This document shows positions 20,234-29,649 of a DNA stretch of 64,000 nucleotides, one piece after another (within the stretch, counting starts at the first letter, position 1; every line of letters starts with the position of its first letter). A model generated the notes under the pieces. That model ran no database searches, had not been told where the DNA came from, and saw nothing but the letters and a program-made list of their open reading frames with translations. Source of the stretch: Kushneria phyllosphaerae (GTDB taxonomy: Bacteria > Pseudomonadota > Gammaproteobacteria > Pseudomonadales > Halomonadaceae); NCBI RefSeq assembly GCF_900312995.1, contig NZ_ONZI01000001.1, positions 806,001 to 870,000 of the forward strand, given 5' to 3'. A program made the translations under genes and the position numbers.

Positions 20234-21682
20234 ATGAATCTGACCCTGTCACATCTGATCGCCCTGTTACCGCTTCTGATCGTCTGCGCCACGGTCATCG
20301 TGGTGATGCTGGGCATCGCCTGGCGTCGCCATCATGTGGCGACCGCTACCCTGACCACGATCGGTCTCAACGCGGCGCTGTTCTCGCTGCTGGCGGTGCT
20401 GACGGTCACGCCGATTCGCGTGTCGCCGCTGCTCCTGATCGACAACTATGCCGTGCTCTACATGGCACTGATCCTGATTGCGGGACTGGCCTCCACGACG
20501 CTGGCGCATGCCTATCTAGAGGGTTTCAACGATCAGAAGGAAGAGTTCTACATGCTGTTGGGCTGCTCTGTACTGGGCGGTCTGACCATGGTGGCCAGCG
20601 ACCATCTGCTGTCGCTGTTTTTCGGACTCGAGCTTTTGAGTGTGCCGCTCTACGGCATGGCGGCCTATGCCTTTCGCACTCGGCTGTCGCTGGAGTCAGG
20701 CATCAAGTACATGGTGCTGTCTGCAGCGGCCTCGGCCTTTCTGCTCTTTGGCATGGCGCTGTTATATGCCGAGTCCGGTTCGCTGGCCTTCGCCGATCTG
20801 GGCGCGCGTCTGACCGAGGGCGGCGGCCATGCCAGCTGGCTGTTGATGGGCATTGGCATGATGGTGATCGCGATGGCCTTCAAGCTGTCGCTGGTGCCGT
20901 TTCATCTCTGGACGGCCGATGTCTATGAAGGCGCCCCGGCCCCGGTGACCGCCTTTCTGGCCACGGTCAGCAAGATTGCCGTCTTTGCGCTTTTGATGCG
21001 TCTATTCATGAGCGCGCCGGTCACTGACATGGCCAGTCTGCACACGACGGTGGCGTTCATCGCGTTTTTGTCGATGGTGGTCGGCAATCTCATGGCGCTG
21101 CGTCAGGACAACATCAAGCGTCTGATGGGCTATTCCTCCATCGGCCACATGGGCTATCTGTTGACCGTGGTGGTGGCCAGTGACGACATGGCGCTGTTGA
21201 CCACCGGCATTTATCTGATCACCTATGTGGCCACGACGCTGGCGACCTTCGGGGTGATTGCGCTGGTATCGAGCCCCTGGCAGGGCAGCGATGTCGCCTC
21301 ATTGAAGTTCTACCGTGGCCTGTTCTGGCGACGCCCCTATCTGGCGGCTGTCATGACGGTGATGATGCTGTCGCTGGCCGGCATTCCGATGACGGCGGGT
21401 TTCATCGGCAAGTTCTACGTGCTGGCCACCGGTGTTGAAGCACAGCTCTGGTGGCTGGTGGCCGGTGTGATTCTCGGCAGCGCCATCAGCCTCTATTACT
21501 ATCTGCGCGTCATGGTCATGCTCTATCTCCATCCCACCGAGGAGGAGGAGTACGATGCTTCGAGCGACTGGGGGCAGCGCGCCGGCGGTATCATGGTGAT
21601 CCTGCTGGCGCTGGCGGTACTGATCCTGGGGGTTTATCCGCAGCCGATGATCATGCTGGTCAGTGGCGCTACGCTGGGCTAG
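20234..21682 (+). CDS. nuoN: NADH-quinone oxidoreductase subunit N
   Basis: A 482-residue antiporter-like proton channel and the last subunit of the operon. Typical segments are FGLELLSVPLYGMAAY and KLSLVPFHLWTADVYEGAPAPVTAFLATVSKIA. It is followed by a strong terminator. Confidence 0.96.
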   Translation: MNLTLSHLIALLPLLIVCATVIVVMLGIAWRRHHVATATLTTIGLNAALFSLLAVLTVTPIRVSPLLLIDNYAVLYMALILIAGLASTTLAHAYLEGFNDQKEEFYMLLGCSVLGGLTMVASDHLLSLFFGLELLSVPLYGMAAYAFRTRLSLESGIKYMVLSAAASAFLLFGMALLYAESGSLAFADLGARLTEGGGHASWLLMGIGMMVIAMAFKLSLVPFHLWTADVYEGAPAPVTAFLATVSKIAVFALLMRLFMSAPVTDMASLHTTVAFIAFLSMVVGNLMALRQDNIKRLMGYSSIGHMGYLLTVVVASDDMALLTTGIYLITYVATTLATFGVIALVSSPWQGSDVASLKFYRGLFWRRPYLAAVMTVMMLSLAGIPMTAGFIGKFYVLATGVEAQLWWLVAGVILGSAISLYYYLRVMVMLYLHPTEEEEYDASSDWGQRAGGIMVILLALAVLILGVYPQPMIMLVSGATLG

Positions 21683-21708
21683 GCGTTCAGGGTTTTGGTG
21701 GCCATGCG

Positions 21709-21740
21709 AAAGCGCCCCATCCGAGAGGATGGGGCGCTTT
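21709..21740. terminator. Bidirectional terminator after nuoN
   Basis: A 14-bp perfect stem (AAAGCGCCCCATCC / GGATGGGGCGCTTT) with a GAGA tetraloop. The A-run and T-run on each side let it end both nuoN and the convergent exonuclease-family gene. Confidence 0.9.
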
Positions 21741-21784
21741 GTTGTGCTGTGCCTGGCTGTGTCTGAAAAGAGGGTCTGCGATCG

Positions 21785-22609
21785 TCAGCGCACGCTCTGC
21801 GGCGTCGTGCCCCCAAGCCCTGCAATGGAAATGCTGCGCGCACACGCCAGCGGCAGGGTGACCTCCACGGCCAGCGGCAGGTGATCGGAATAGAGCGGTG
21901 GCAGGGCACGCAGGTGGTTCATTTTAAGCGATGGCGACACCACGATGTGGTCCAGCGCGCGGGTAGGCTGCCAGGCCGGATGGCTGGGGATACCGTGGCC
22001 CTGCTCAAGGGACAGCACGCGGGCAAAGCGCGAGTGTGATTTCAGTTTGTCATGGGTGCAGTTCAGATCGCCCATGATGATCACGTTCTTGAGCGGGGCC
22101 ACCAGCTCGCTGATGTAGTCCAGCTGAAGATTCTGGGTGCGCGTGCCCAGCGCCAGGTGCAGCACAAAAAGATGCAGGGCTTCGGGGCCTTCCCCGAAAC
22201 GGGTGTGCATGGCGCCGCGCCCCTTGGGGCCGGGCAGGCGATGGTTGTGGGTGTGGCTGATCGCCAGACGGCTGAGCAGGCCGTTGCTGTGTTTGGCAAA
22301 GCGGCCGAAATCCCGGTTGAGCTGCTGCGAGGCGTAGGGAAAGCCGGCCTGCGCGGCCAGATATTCAACGTGATTGATATTGCTTGAGCGAAAGCTGCCG
22401 CCATCCACTTCCTGCAGCCCGACGAGGTCGAACTGCCGAAAGGTGTCACACATCACATCGAGGCGGCTGGCGCGGCCGCGATGGGGCAGGAAATGCTGCC
22501 AGCTTCGTGTCACATAGTGATGGTAGGCATGTGTGTGAATGCCGACCTGCATGTTGAAGGTGAGCAGCTTCAGAGACGTGATGCGTTCGCTTTGACTGTC
22601 GTCCTGCAT
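21785..22609 (-). CDS. Endonuclease/exonuclease/phosphatase family protein
   Basis: A 274-residue protein with the metal-dependent phosphohydrolase motifs in order: LTFNMQ, LQEVD (metal-binding Glu), HLALG, MGDLN (catalytic Asp/Asn), LDHI and SDHLPL (catalytic His). No signal peptide is seen, so it is probably cytoplasmic. The family covers AP endonucleases, sphingomyelinases and inositol phosphatases, and the substrate cannot be assigned. It lies 77 bp behind dsbA, with a hairpin between them. Confidence 0.85.
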   Translation of the reverse strand: MQDDSQSERITSLKLLTFNMQVGIHTHAYHHYVTRSWQHFLPHRGRASRLDVMCDTFRQFDLVGLQEVDGGSFRSSNINHVEYLAAQAGFPYASQQLNRDFGRFAKHSNGLLSRLAISHTHNHRLPGPKGRGAMHTRFGEGPEALHLFVLHLALGTRTQNLQLDYISELVAPLKNVIIMGDLNCTHDKLKSHSRFARVLSLEQGHGIPSHPAWQPTRALDHIVVSPSLKMNHLRALPPLYSDHLPLAVEVTLPLACARSISIAGLGGTTPQSVR

Positions 22610-22636
22610 TCAATATCCCGGTTGGCAAGGCAGGAA

Positions 22637-22661
22637 GGCCCGATACGCGTGGTATCGGGCC
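22637..22661 (-). terminator. Hairpin between dsbA and the exonuclease-family gene
   Basis: A 10-bp perfect stem (GGCCCGATAC / GTATCGGGCC) with a 5-nt loop, 25 bp after the dsbA stop. The following T-run is poor (TTCCTGCCTTG), so it may attenuate rather than stop transcription. Confidence 0.5.
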
Positions 22662-22686
22662 GCCGGCATGATGCATCAATCATGAA

Positions 22687-23355
22687 TCAATTGGTGCCCT
22701 GTGCCTCTTTTTCCTGACGGGTCTTCTCGATCAGGGCTTCAGCGATTTTCGGCATGTTGTCCAGACCGTTGGCCGAGCGCGGCGTGATGACATACTGGCC
22801 GTTGACGACCAGTGCCGGCACGCCCATCAGCTTGTAGGCCTTCATGCGGGCATTGGCCTGGTTGAGCTGGCTCTTGACGCCAAAGGAGTTGAGGGCCTTC
22901 AGAGCCTCGTCCTTGCTGACACCATAGTGGGTAAAGAACTCGGCGATCTCGTCATCCTCGGTCATGCGATGCCCATCCTTCTGGATGGCGTCAAAGAAAT
23001 CCCGATGAAACTGCGTGTTGAAGATGCCAAGTTCCCGCGCGGCGTAGTAGGCGGTGGCATGGCGCAGCCAGACCTTGCCCATGGTCGCCGGCAGGCGCTC
23101 GAAAACCACATCGTCGGGCAGGGTGTCGACCCAGGACTCCAGCGGCTCTTCCAGTGCGTAGCAGTGCGGGCAGCCGTACCAGAACACCTCGGTGACGCCG
23201 ATCTTGCCGTCCGGCACCTCACTTGAGACCGGTTTGTCGAGAACTTCGTAATCCTGTCCCGCGACCGGTTCGGCTGCCATGGCCATGCTGGATAGGCCAC
23301 AAATGGCGACAGCGGCCATCAGCCAGCGGGCGCCTGGAAAATGTTTTGGCTTCAC
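22687..23355 (-). CDS. dsbA: Thiol:disulfide interchange protein DsbA
   Basis: A 222-residue periplasmic oxidase that introduces disulfides into exported proteins. It has a cleavable signal peptide ending near AMA-AEP (about residue 28), the active site Cys62-Pro-His-Cys65, and the cis-proline loop GVPALVVNG. The start is GTG at 23353-23355 with AGGGAG before it. The dsbB partner is not in the window. Confidence 0.95.
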   Translation of the reverse strand: MKPKHFPGARWLMAAVAICGLSSMAMAAEPVAGQDYEVLDKPVSSEVPDGKIGVTEVFWYGCPHCYALEEPLESWVDTLPDDVVFERLPATMGKVWLRHATAYYAARELGIFNTQFHRDFFDAIQKDGHRMTEDDEIAEFFTHYGVSKDEALKALNSFGVKSQLNQANARMKAYKLMGVPALVVNGQYVITPRSANGLDNMPKIAEALIEKTRQEKEAQGTN

Positions 23356-23572
23356 AATGTTACTCCCTGAACAGCAAATATGGTGTCAATGATGCCTGAA
23401 CGCTGTTGTTATCAGCCTGTTATACATCGTTACTTTGAACACCCGACGCACGAAGGGTTCCCTGCCATCCTGGCAGACGCGAACACGACTGACGAGCGAG
23501 TCGTCAACCGGGGGTGTTACACTCGCGCCATTGTCTCATCGTTGCTCATTGTCTCGTCTTTGGAAATACCCC

Positions 23573-24229
23573 ATGTCGGATGTCATGCGTCATCATTTTC
23601 CGTCGGCCACGTTTTTGACCAGTGCCCCCAAACTGGCTGACTGTCCGGCAGATACCGGGCTTGAAGTCGCCTTTGCCGGGCGCTCCAATGCCGGCAAATC
23701 CAGTGCCATCAATACACTGACCCGGCAAAAGGCGCTGGCCCGGACCTCAAGAACGCCCGGGCGTACCCAGTTGATCAATTTCTTTACCGTGGGTGAGCCA
23801 CAGTACCGGCTGGTGGACCTGCCCGGCTATGGTTTTGCCAAGGTGCCCGAAGCCGTGCGTCGTGAATGGCAAAAGCATCTGGCACAGTATCTGCGCGAGC
23901 GTCGCTCGCTGCGGGGTACGGTGCTGGTCATGGATGTCCGCCATCCGTTGACCGAGTTTGATCAGATGATGCTGGGCTGGGCAGACGAAAATGACATGCC
24001 CCTGCACATCCTGTTGACCAAGGCCGACAAGCTCAAGCGCGGCGCGGCCATGGGGGTGCTGTCAAAGGTGCGCCATCAACTCAAGGAGTGGGAGGATCTG
24101 GTCAGCGTGCAGCTCTTTTCCTCGCATGATCGTCAGGGCGTCGAGGCGCTCAACGAGCGACTCTGCCAGTGGCTGACGCCGGATACTCTGCCGGAAGATC
24201 AACATCCGGCAGAGCCCCCCAGGCTCTGA
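23573..24229 (+). CDS. engB: Ribosome biogenesis GTPase EngB/YsxC
   Basis: A 218-residue GTPase needed for large ribosomal subunit assembly. G1 is GRSNAGKSS, the G2 region [12 protein letters not shown]3 DLPGYG and G4 TKAD. The ATG at 23573 gives the usual MSDVMRHHF start and family length; the longer frame to 23435 runs into the divergent dsbA leader. Confidence 0.93.
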   Translation: MSDVMRHHFPSATFLTSAPKLADCPADTGLEVAFAGRSNAGKSSAINTLTRQKALARTSRTPGRTQLINFFTVGEPQYRLVDLPGYGFAKVPEAVRREWQKHLAQYLRERRSLRGTVLVMDVRHPLTEFDQMMLGWADENDMPLHILLTKADKLKRGAAMGVLSKVRHQLKEWEDLVSVQLFSSHDRQGVEALNERLCQWLTPDTLPEDQHPAEPPRL

Positions 24230-24242
24230 AGATCGTCGGTTC

Positions 24243-24288
24243 GATGAGATTTTCTGGCATGAGGTTTTCTGGCGCGAGACATTCTGGC
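24243..24288 (+). repeat. Three imperfect 15-bp tandem repeats after engB
   Basis: Three copies in a row end in TTCTGGC: ATGAGATTTTCTGGC, ATGAGGTTTTCTGGC and GCGAGACATTCTGGC. They lie between the engB stop and the stop of the convergent small gene. They are probably replication-slippage debris. Confidence 0.55.
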
Positions 24289-24293
24289 TCGGG

Positions 24294-24629
24294 TTAGAAG
24301 CTGTAGATCTGGCGGCCGGACGGGTAGCGCATGCTCATGGAAGGGGCAGGCGTTTGCGGGCCGAACAGTGTGCCGGTAGTCGGCATGTTCTGCGCACCGC
24401 GTGTCGCGCGGTCCGGGTCAAACAGCATCGGCTGTGACTGACCCTGCTGGCCATCGAACTGCAACAGGGCCGCGGCCTCTCTCTGCTGGCCCGGATAGTG
24501 CAGGGTGGTGCCCTGCGTCAGGCTTGCCTCGCTCGACAACGTTGCCTCGTTGTCTGACATGGGCAGGGCAATCACCAGTGCCATGGCACAAAGCACCAGC
24601 GTAATGCTGAGTATATCGAGAGGACGCAT
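24294..24629 (-). CDS. Hypothetical membrane-anchored protein
   Basis: A 111-residue protein that I do not recognise. The first 24 residues form one hydrophobic helix (LDILSITLVLCAMALVIALPM), followed by a Gln/Pro/Thr-rich tail with no repeats, so it is probably a bitopic membrane protein or one with an uncleaved signal anchor. The start ATG at 24629 is followed directly by this helix. In its long leader (24630-24778) is a palindrome GGGCAT accatg ATGCCC at 24701-24718. Confidence 0.55.
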   Translation of the reverse strand: MRPLDILSITLVLCAMALVIALPMSDNEATLSSEASLTQGTTLHYPGQQREAAALLQFDGQQGQSQPMLFDPDRATRGAQNMPTTGTLFGPQTPAPSMSMRYPSGRQIYSF

Positions 24630-24778
24630 GATCCGAAGAGCCTATCAGGGTCGATGAAAAAGGATGAACACCCACGTCAGGCAGTCATTATTATCAAGTA
24701 GGGCATACCATGATGCCCCGTGAAGCGCTGAAAAAAGTGTGCTTATTATTTCATGTCCTAATAATAGGCGAGTGTTTT

Positions 24779-24807
24779 AAAAGGTAACTGAATTTTTCAG
24801 TCCTTTT
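24779..24807 (-). terminator. Probable terminator of the argH-yigB operon
   Basis: A long hairpin, AAAAGG (ta bulge) ACTGAA ttt TTCAGT CCTTTT, lies 20 bp after the HAD gene stop. On the minus strand the stem leads into TTTTAAAAC. Confidence 0.55.
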
Positions 24808-24827
24808 GCGGTCATGCTTCCTTCCCA

Positions 24828-25529
24828 TCAATCAAGCCCTGCCAGCATCGCTTCAAGCTCGCGAATGTGAGTCAGACGATGAATACCGCCCGGCGCATGA
24901 TCCGGCAGCCCCGTATTTTTGGCATCGATCCACGCCACGTGCATGCCAAGACGTTGTGCCGGCAGAGCGTCCTCGGCCCAGGAATCTCCCACATGGACCG
25001 CCTCGCGCGGGGACTGTGCACCCAGACGCGCCATGGCCGACAGAAAACAGCGGGCATCGGGCTTGGGGGCCAGCGCCACACCGGCCTTGATGATGACATC
25101 AAAGTGCTCGGCAATGACCAGACGCTCCAGGTCCACGTTGCCATTGGTGATGGCGCCCAGACGAATGCCCCGCGCGCGCAGGCTTTCCAGCATGGCCGGC
25201 ACCTCTTCAAAGATGGCGACATCGTGGCGCAGCGTCAGCATGTGTTCGATGGTGTCATCGGCCCAGCGTCGCGCCTCATCCTCGGCCAGGCCGAACTCGA
25301 CCAGCATCCCGGTCAGGGTCTGGTGACGCAGCCAGGTGAAATCCCCCCGACGCAGCGGATGCTGCTGCGCCAGTGCCATGCGTCGTCGCTGATACTCCTC
25401 CAGCGGGAAATGCGCCGCATGGCCGATCTGCTCATCAAGCCATTGATAGTGGCCGGGCTCAACCGCGGCCATTACCGGGCCGTTGTCCCAGAAGGTGTCG
25501 TCGAGATCGAAAGTGATGGCCTTAATCAT
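24828..25529 (-). CDS. HAD-superfamily hydrolase, YigB-like
   Basis: A 233-residue phosphatase-fold protein. HAD motif I is FDLDDTFWDNG (nucleophile Asp9), motif II ITNGN, and motif IV HVGDSWAEDALPAQ. Its place directly after xerC is that of E. coli yigB, which dephosphorylates FMN and sugar phosphates; that role is inferred from position and family. The start overlaps the xerC end by 8 bp, and longer in-frame readings upstream lie inside xerC. Confidence 0.88.
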   Translation of the reverse strand: MIKAITFDLDDTFWDNGPVMAAVEPGHYQWLDEQIGHAAHFPLEEYQRRRMALAQQHPLRRGDFTWLRHQTLTGMLVEFGLAEDEARRWADDTIEHMLTLRHDVAIFEEVPAMLESLRARGIRLGAITNGNVDLERLVIAEHFDVIIKAGVALAPKPDARCFLSAMARLGAQSPREAVHVGDSWAEDALPAQRLGMHVAWIDAKNTGLPDHAPGGIHRLTHIRELEAMLAGLD

Positions 25530-26487
25530 GGGGCGTGTCCTGATGGTCTGAAGTCCTGAAGGAAGAGGCTTCGCGGGAAGATGAGTAACGGTCGGCGTCA
25601 GGCTTTCGATGCGCGCGCGGATGGGCGCGATCAAAGGTGTCAGCCAGATGCTGCCAGTCCAGTCGAGTATAGACCTGAGTGGTAGAGAGATGGGCATGGC
25701 CCAGCAGTTCCTGCACCGCGCGCAGATCCTGGCTCGATTCCAGCAGATGGCTGGCAAAGCTGTGACGCAGGCGGTGCGGATGCAGATGTTCGGGCAGCCC
25801 GCGCTCACGCCCCAACTGCGCCATACGCAGCTGAATGGCGCGGTGGCCCAGACGCTGCCCTCGCGTACTGACAAACAGCGCCGGCTCCTGCGGGCCTGCC
25901 AGCAGGCCACGCACCTTGAACCACTCGGCCAGGGCGGCGGCGGCCCGACGCCCGATCGGCACCTGGCGCGGCTTGTCTCCCTTGCCACGCACCCGGGCGC
26001 GCTGGGTATCGATATCGCTCAGATCAATGCCGGCAAGCTCTGCCAGACGCAGACCGCTGGAGTAGCAAAGCTCGAGCATGGCCTGATCGCGCAGTGACAG
26101 CGGTGAGCCATCATGCGGCGTATCCAGAAACTGTCCCAGCACATCGACATCCACCGGTCGCGGTAGGTGGCGCGGCATTTTGGGCGTATCCAGCAGGCGA
26201 GCCGGGTTGTGGCCCAAAAGCCCCTGTTCAATCAGCAGGTCGCAAAAGCGCCGGATGGCCGCCTGCCGTCGCGCCAGACTGCGCGCCGCCAGCCCACGGG
26301 TGCGTTCACGGCCCAGAAAGCGGCGCAGATGGTGAATATCAAGGGCGTCCCACGAGGTGAGCGCCTCGCGGTCCATAAACGCCATCAGCGCTGTCAGGTC
26401 GCGCCGATAAGCATCGACCGTGGCCGGACTGTGCCGGTGGCGCAGGCGTTCAACAAAGGTGTCGACCAGCGGCTGCAGGGTGCTCAT
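25522..26487 (-). CDS. xerC: Tyrosine recombinase XerC
   Basis: A 321-residue site-specific recombinase that resolves chromosome dimers at dif with XerD. The catalytic set is complete: Arg147 (SSGLRLAEL), Lys169 (GKGDK), His238-x-x-Arg241 (PHRLRHSF), His264 (LGHAHLS) and Tyr273 (TTQVYTRL). It starts in an ATGA overlap with the DUF484 gene. The C-terminal 30 residues past the Tyr region are longer than in E. coli and Ser/Arg/His-rich. Confidence 0.95.
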   Translation of the reverse strand: MSTLQPLVDTFVERLRHRHSPATVDAYRRDLTALMAFMDREALTSWDALDIHHLRRFLGRERTRGLAARSLARRQAAIRRFCDLLIEQGLLGHNPARLLDTPKMPRHLPRPVDVDVLGQFLDTPHDGSPLSLRDQAMLELCYSSGLRLAELAGIDLSDIDTQRARVRGKGDKPRQVPIGRRAAAALAEWFKVRGLLAGPQEPALFVSTRGQRLGHRAIQLRMAQLGRERGLPEHLHPHRLRHSFASHLLESSQDLRAVQELLGHAHLSTTQVYTRLDWQHLADTFDRAHPRAHRKPDADRYSSSREASSFRTSDHQDTPHD

Positions 26488-27185
26488 GACGAGGTTCGCA
26501 GCAAAAGACGCGACATGACCTCGCCCAGCCAGGTCATGTTTTCCGGTGCCATCACCCATGGCAGCGACGTCCTGTCAGGATGAGCCAGTACCAGATAGCC
26601 GTGACGGTCCCCCAGTGCCAGTCGGATCACGGCGCAGCGGCCGTCGCTCAGGGACGCGCCCGGCAACAGACGCTCAGACGTCGCGCTGTCCAGCGTCAGC
26701 GTGTCATTGGCACAGCAGAGTGTCGAGGTGAGCCACTGATCGGTGTCATCATCAAGTTCGTGGGTCGGCGGCTGTGGCCATTCGCCGCTTGAGAGCTGTC
26801 GCCACACGGCCAGATGCTGCACGCCAAAGCGTTCACCAAGCTCTGCCGTCAATGTCTGGGCCAGCGCATCGGGGCTTTCAGCCTGCAGCAGTGACAGGAC
26901 CAGCGCCCGCATGGCACTGGCCTGCTGATCATGGTGTCGCGCCGCGTTCAGCAACGCCTGGTGCTGCCCTTCGGCCAGCTCGGTACGTGCGCGCAGGGTT
27001 GCAATCAGACGTTCGACCAGCGATACGGCCCCGCCGGTCTGGGGGTGAGAGATCTGCATCGAGGCCAGCAGCGCCTCGCGCCCCTCAAAGAAGTCGGGGT
27101 GGCGTGAAAGCCAGTCGCTGACCTGATCGGCCTTGAGCGCCTCAGGGCACTGGCGATCGGGCGCACTACTGTCATCATCGTTCAT
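26484..27185 (-). CDS. DUF484 family protein
   Basis: A 233-residue cytoplasmic protein with the usual DUF484 opening (VSDWLSRHPDFFEGREALLASMQISHPQTGGAVSLVERL), a helical linker and a GAF-like C-terminal half. DUF484 genes regularly sit between dapF and xerC in gammaproteobacteria, as here; the molecular role is unknown. 21 bp separate it from dapF. Confidence 0.88.
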   Translation of the reverse strand: MNDDDSSAPDRQCPEALKADQVSDWLSRHPDFFEGREALLASMQISHPQTGGAVSLVERLIATLRARTELAEGQHQALLNAARHHDQQASAMRALVLSLLQAESPDALAQTLTAELGERFGVQHLAVWRQLSSGEWPQPPTHELDDDTDQWLTSTLCCANDTLTLDSATSERLLPGASLSDGRCAVIRLALGDRHGYLVLAHPDRTSLPWVMAPENMTWLGEVMSRLLLRTSS

Positions 27186-27206
27186 GTCATCCCCCGGGGA
27201 GCAGTT

Positions 27207-28037
27207 CTATACAATGATACGGCCATCAAAGACGCGCTCGGCCGGGCCGGTCATGATGACCGAGTGCCCGGGTCCTGCCCATTCGATGCTCAGGTCGCCG
27301 CCGGGCAGGGTCACTTCCACGTGCTGATCCAGCAGGCCGCGACGAATGCCGCTGACCACGGCCGCACAGGCCCCGGTACCGCAGGCCAGGGTTTCGCCCA
27401 CGCCGCGCTCGAACACGCGCAGCCGCACGCGCTGACGTGACACGATCTCCAGAAAGCCCACGTTGACTCGCCTGGGAAAGCGCGAATGTGTCTCGATGCG
27501 CGCCCCCAGCGTGGTCACGGGCGCATGATCGACGCTTTCAACGTCAATCACCGCATGCGGGTTGCCCATCGACAGGGCATCCATCGAGATGGTCTCGCCA
27601 TCGATGTCCAGCGCGTAATCGTGGCTTTCGGTCTCGGCGTTCAGCGGGATATCGTCGGGCGCGAAACGGGGGGCGCCCATGTCGACGCGTACCCGGCCGT
27701 CATCGGCCACCTTCAACAGCAGATTGCCACCGGCGGTCTGGACCGCAATCTCGCGGCGGGCGGTGAGCTTCTGATCCAGCACAAAGCGGGCAAAGCAGCG
27801 CGCCCCGTTGCCGCAGTTTTCCACTTCGCTGCCATCGGCATTGAAGATGCGATAGCGAAAGTCCATGTCCGGGCGCGATGGCGGCTCGACCAGCAACAGC
27901 TGGTCAAAGCCGATACCAAAGCGACGGTCGGCCAGGGCACGGATACGTTCACTGTCCAGCCGCGCGCGCTGGGTGACCAGATCGACCACCATGAAGTCAT
28001 TGCCCAGCCCATGCATCTTGGTGAAGTGCAGCATCAT
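27207..28037 (-). CDS. dapF: Diaminopimelate epimerase
   Basis: A 276-residue enzyme converting LL- to meso-diaminopimelate for lysine and peptidoglycan. The two catalytic cysteines are in ENCGNGARC and ACGTGACAA. The start, [15 protein letters not shown], uses the ATG in an ATGA overlap with lysA. Confidence 0.96.
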   Translation of the reverse strand: MMLHFTKMHGLGNDFMVVDLVTQRARLDSERIRALADRRFGIGFDQLLLVEPPSRPDMDFRYRIFNADGSEVENCGNGARCFARFVLDQKLTARREIAVQTAGGNLLLKVADDGRVRVDMGAPRFAPDDIPLNAETESHDYALDIDGETISMDALSMGNPHAVIDVESVDHAPVTTLGARIETHSRFPRRVNVGFLEIVSRQRVRLRVFERGVGETLACGTGACAAVVSGIRRGLLDQHVEVTLPGGDLSIEWAGPGHSVIMTGPAERVFDGRIIV

Positions 28038-29320
28038 GACGCGTGATTTCCCTGCGGCGTAAGGGCCGCCTCCGGCAGCAGCGCCTCGCCGGCCCAGAGG
28101 CTTGCCAGTGGTTCACGCTCGCGCACCAGATGCATTTGATCGCCGACCACCATGACCTCCGGTGGCCGCGATCGGGTGTTGTAGTTCGACGCCATCACGA
28201 AACCGTAGGCACCGGCGGAGTGCACGGCCAGCAGGTCGCCCTGGGCAATGGCCAGTTCGCGGTCCTTGCCCAGATAGTCGCCGGACTCGCAGACCGGCCC
28301 GACGATGTCCCAGTGCTTCGTGTCATGCGTCTTGTGCTGGTCCACCCGGGTGATGTTCTGCCAGGCCTGATAAAGCGTGGGCCGGATCAGGTCATTCATG
28401 GCGGCATCGACGATGGCAAAATTTTTCGCATCGCCCGGTTTGAGATATTCGATTCGGGTGAGCAAAACGCCGGCGTTGGCGGCAATCGAGCGGCCGGGCT
28501 CGAAGATGAGCTCGACGTCGCGATCCCCGATCCGCTGGCGCAGGGCGGCGATATAGTCCGCCACCGCCGGCGGCGTCTCGCCGGTGTAGTTCACGCCCAG
28601 ACCGCCGCCCAGATCCAGATGCTCGATGTGGATGCCATGCTCTGCCAGCAGGTCATACAGGGTGAGCAGGCGATCCAGCGCATCCAGAAAGGGCGAGAGT
28701 TCGGTGAGCTGCGAGCCGATATGGCAGTCGATGCCGACCGGATTGACGTGCTCAAGCGCAAACGCGCGCTGATAGACGCGCTCGGCATCGGCAATGGCGA
28801 TGCCGAACTTGTTGTCCTTGAGCCCGGTAGAAATGTAGGGGTGCGTTCGGGCATCGACATCCGGGTTGACCCGGATGGAGATGGCCGCCACCTGCCCGAG
28901 CCGGCCGGCGACCTCATTGAGGCGCTCAAGCTCGGCCTCGGATTCCACGTTGAAACACTTGATGCCCACTGCCAGCGCCCGGGCCATTTCGTCCTCGCGC
29001 TTGCCGACACCGGAAAAGACCACCCGGCCCGGGTCGCCGCCGGCGGCCAGCACGCGCTCCAGCTCACCGATCGAGACGATGTCAAAGCCTGCGCCCAGGC
29101 GGGCCAGCAGGTTGAGAATGGCCAGGTTCGAGTTGGTCTTGAGGGCATAGCAGATCAGATGACGCGTTCCCTCGAGCGGCAGGACGTAATCCAGAAAGTG
29201 CTGGCGAAAGGCCGCACTTGAATAGACATAGCAGGGCGTGCCGAAGCGCTCGGCAACGCTTGAAAGCGTCAGCTGCTCGACGTGGAGCTGGTCATCGTGC
29301 CAGACAAAATGGGTGCTCAT
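28034..29320 (-). CDS. lysA: Diaminopimelate decarboxylase
   Basis: A 428-residue PLP enzyme making lysine from meso-DAP. The PLP lysine lies in CYALKTNSN, the phosphate-binding glycines in [11 protein letters not shown], and the active-site Cys of the partner subunit in [11 protein letters not shown]. It overlaps lptM and dapF by 4 bp each. Confidence 0.96.
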   Translation of the reverse strand: MSTHFVWHDDQLHVEQLTLSSVAERFGTPCYVYSSAAFRQHFLDYVLPLEGTRHLICYALKTNSNLAILNLLARLGAGFDIVSIGELERVLAAGGDPGRVVFSGVGKREDEMARALAVGIKCFNVESEAELERLNEVAGRLGQVAAISIRVNPDVDARTHPYISTGLKDNKFGIAIADAERVYQRAFALEHVNPVGIDCHIGSQLTELSPFLDALDRLLTLYDLLAEHGIHIEHLDLGGGLGVNYTGETPPAVADYIAALRQRIGDRDVELIFEPGRSIAANAGVLLTRIEYLKPGDAKNFAIVDAAMNDLIRPTLYQAWQNITRVDQHKTHDTKHWDIVGPVCESGDYLGKDRELAIAQGDLLAVHSAGAYGFVMASNYNTRSRPPEVMVVGDQMHLVREREPLASLWAGEALLPEAALTPQGNHAS

Positions 29321-29649
29321 GTGCCCCCCTGACCGACGGCGGCCGGTGCAGCAGGCGCGCCGGTCGAGGCGGCGCCGCCGATGGTTCCGGCCGTGGTGGT
29401 GGCCGGGCTGCTGTCACCCTCGGGCACGCTGACCGAGCGCTCGCCCCTGGCGTCATCGCTTTGCGGCGCTGAACGCTGTGAGGCGTCGTCCTGTGAGGTG
29501 TCGCCTTGCTGCGAGTCATCCTGCTGATAGTCGCCCTGCGGGTCATAACGGTCGCGGGACTGCTGGTCATCGGGCATATAAAGTGGGCCGGTCTGGCCGC
29601 AGCCGGCCAGCACCAGGGTGGTCATCATGGCCAGTATCAGACGGTTCAT
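29317..29649 (-). CDS. lptM: LPS translocon maturation chaperone LptM (YifL)-like lipoprotein
   Basis: A 110-residue lipoprotein with lipobox LAGC (Cys17) followed by [11 protein letters not shown], the conserved LptM signature. LptM helps LptD form its native disulfides at the outer membrane. The tail is unusually long (E. coli LptM is 67 residues) and of low complexity: Asp/Gln/Ser repeats, then an Ala/Gly/Thr/Pro-rich end. Overlaps argH and lysA by 4 bp each. Confidence 0.88.
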   Translation of the reverse strand: MNRLILAMMTTLVLAGCGQTGPLYMPDDQQSRDRYDPQGDYQQDDSQQGDTSQDDASQRSAPQSDDARGERSVSVPEGDSSPATTTAGTIGGAASTGAPAAPAAVGQGGT

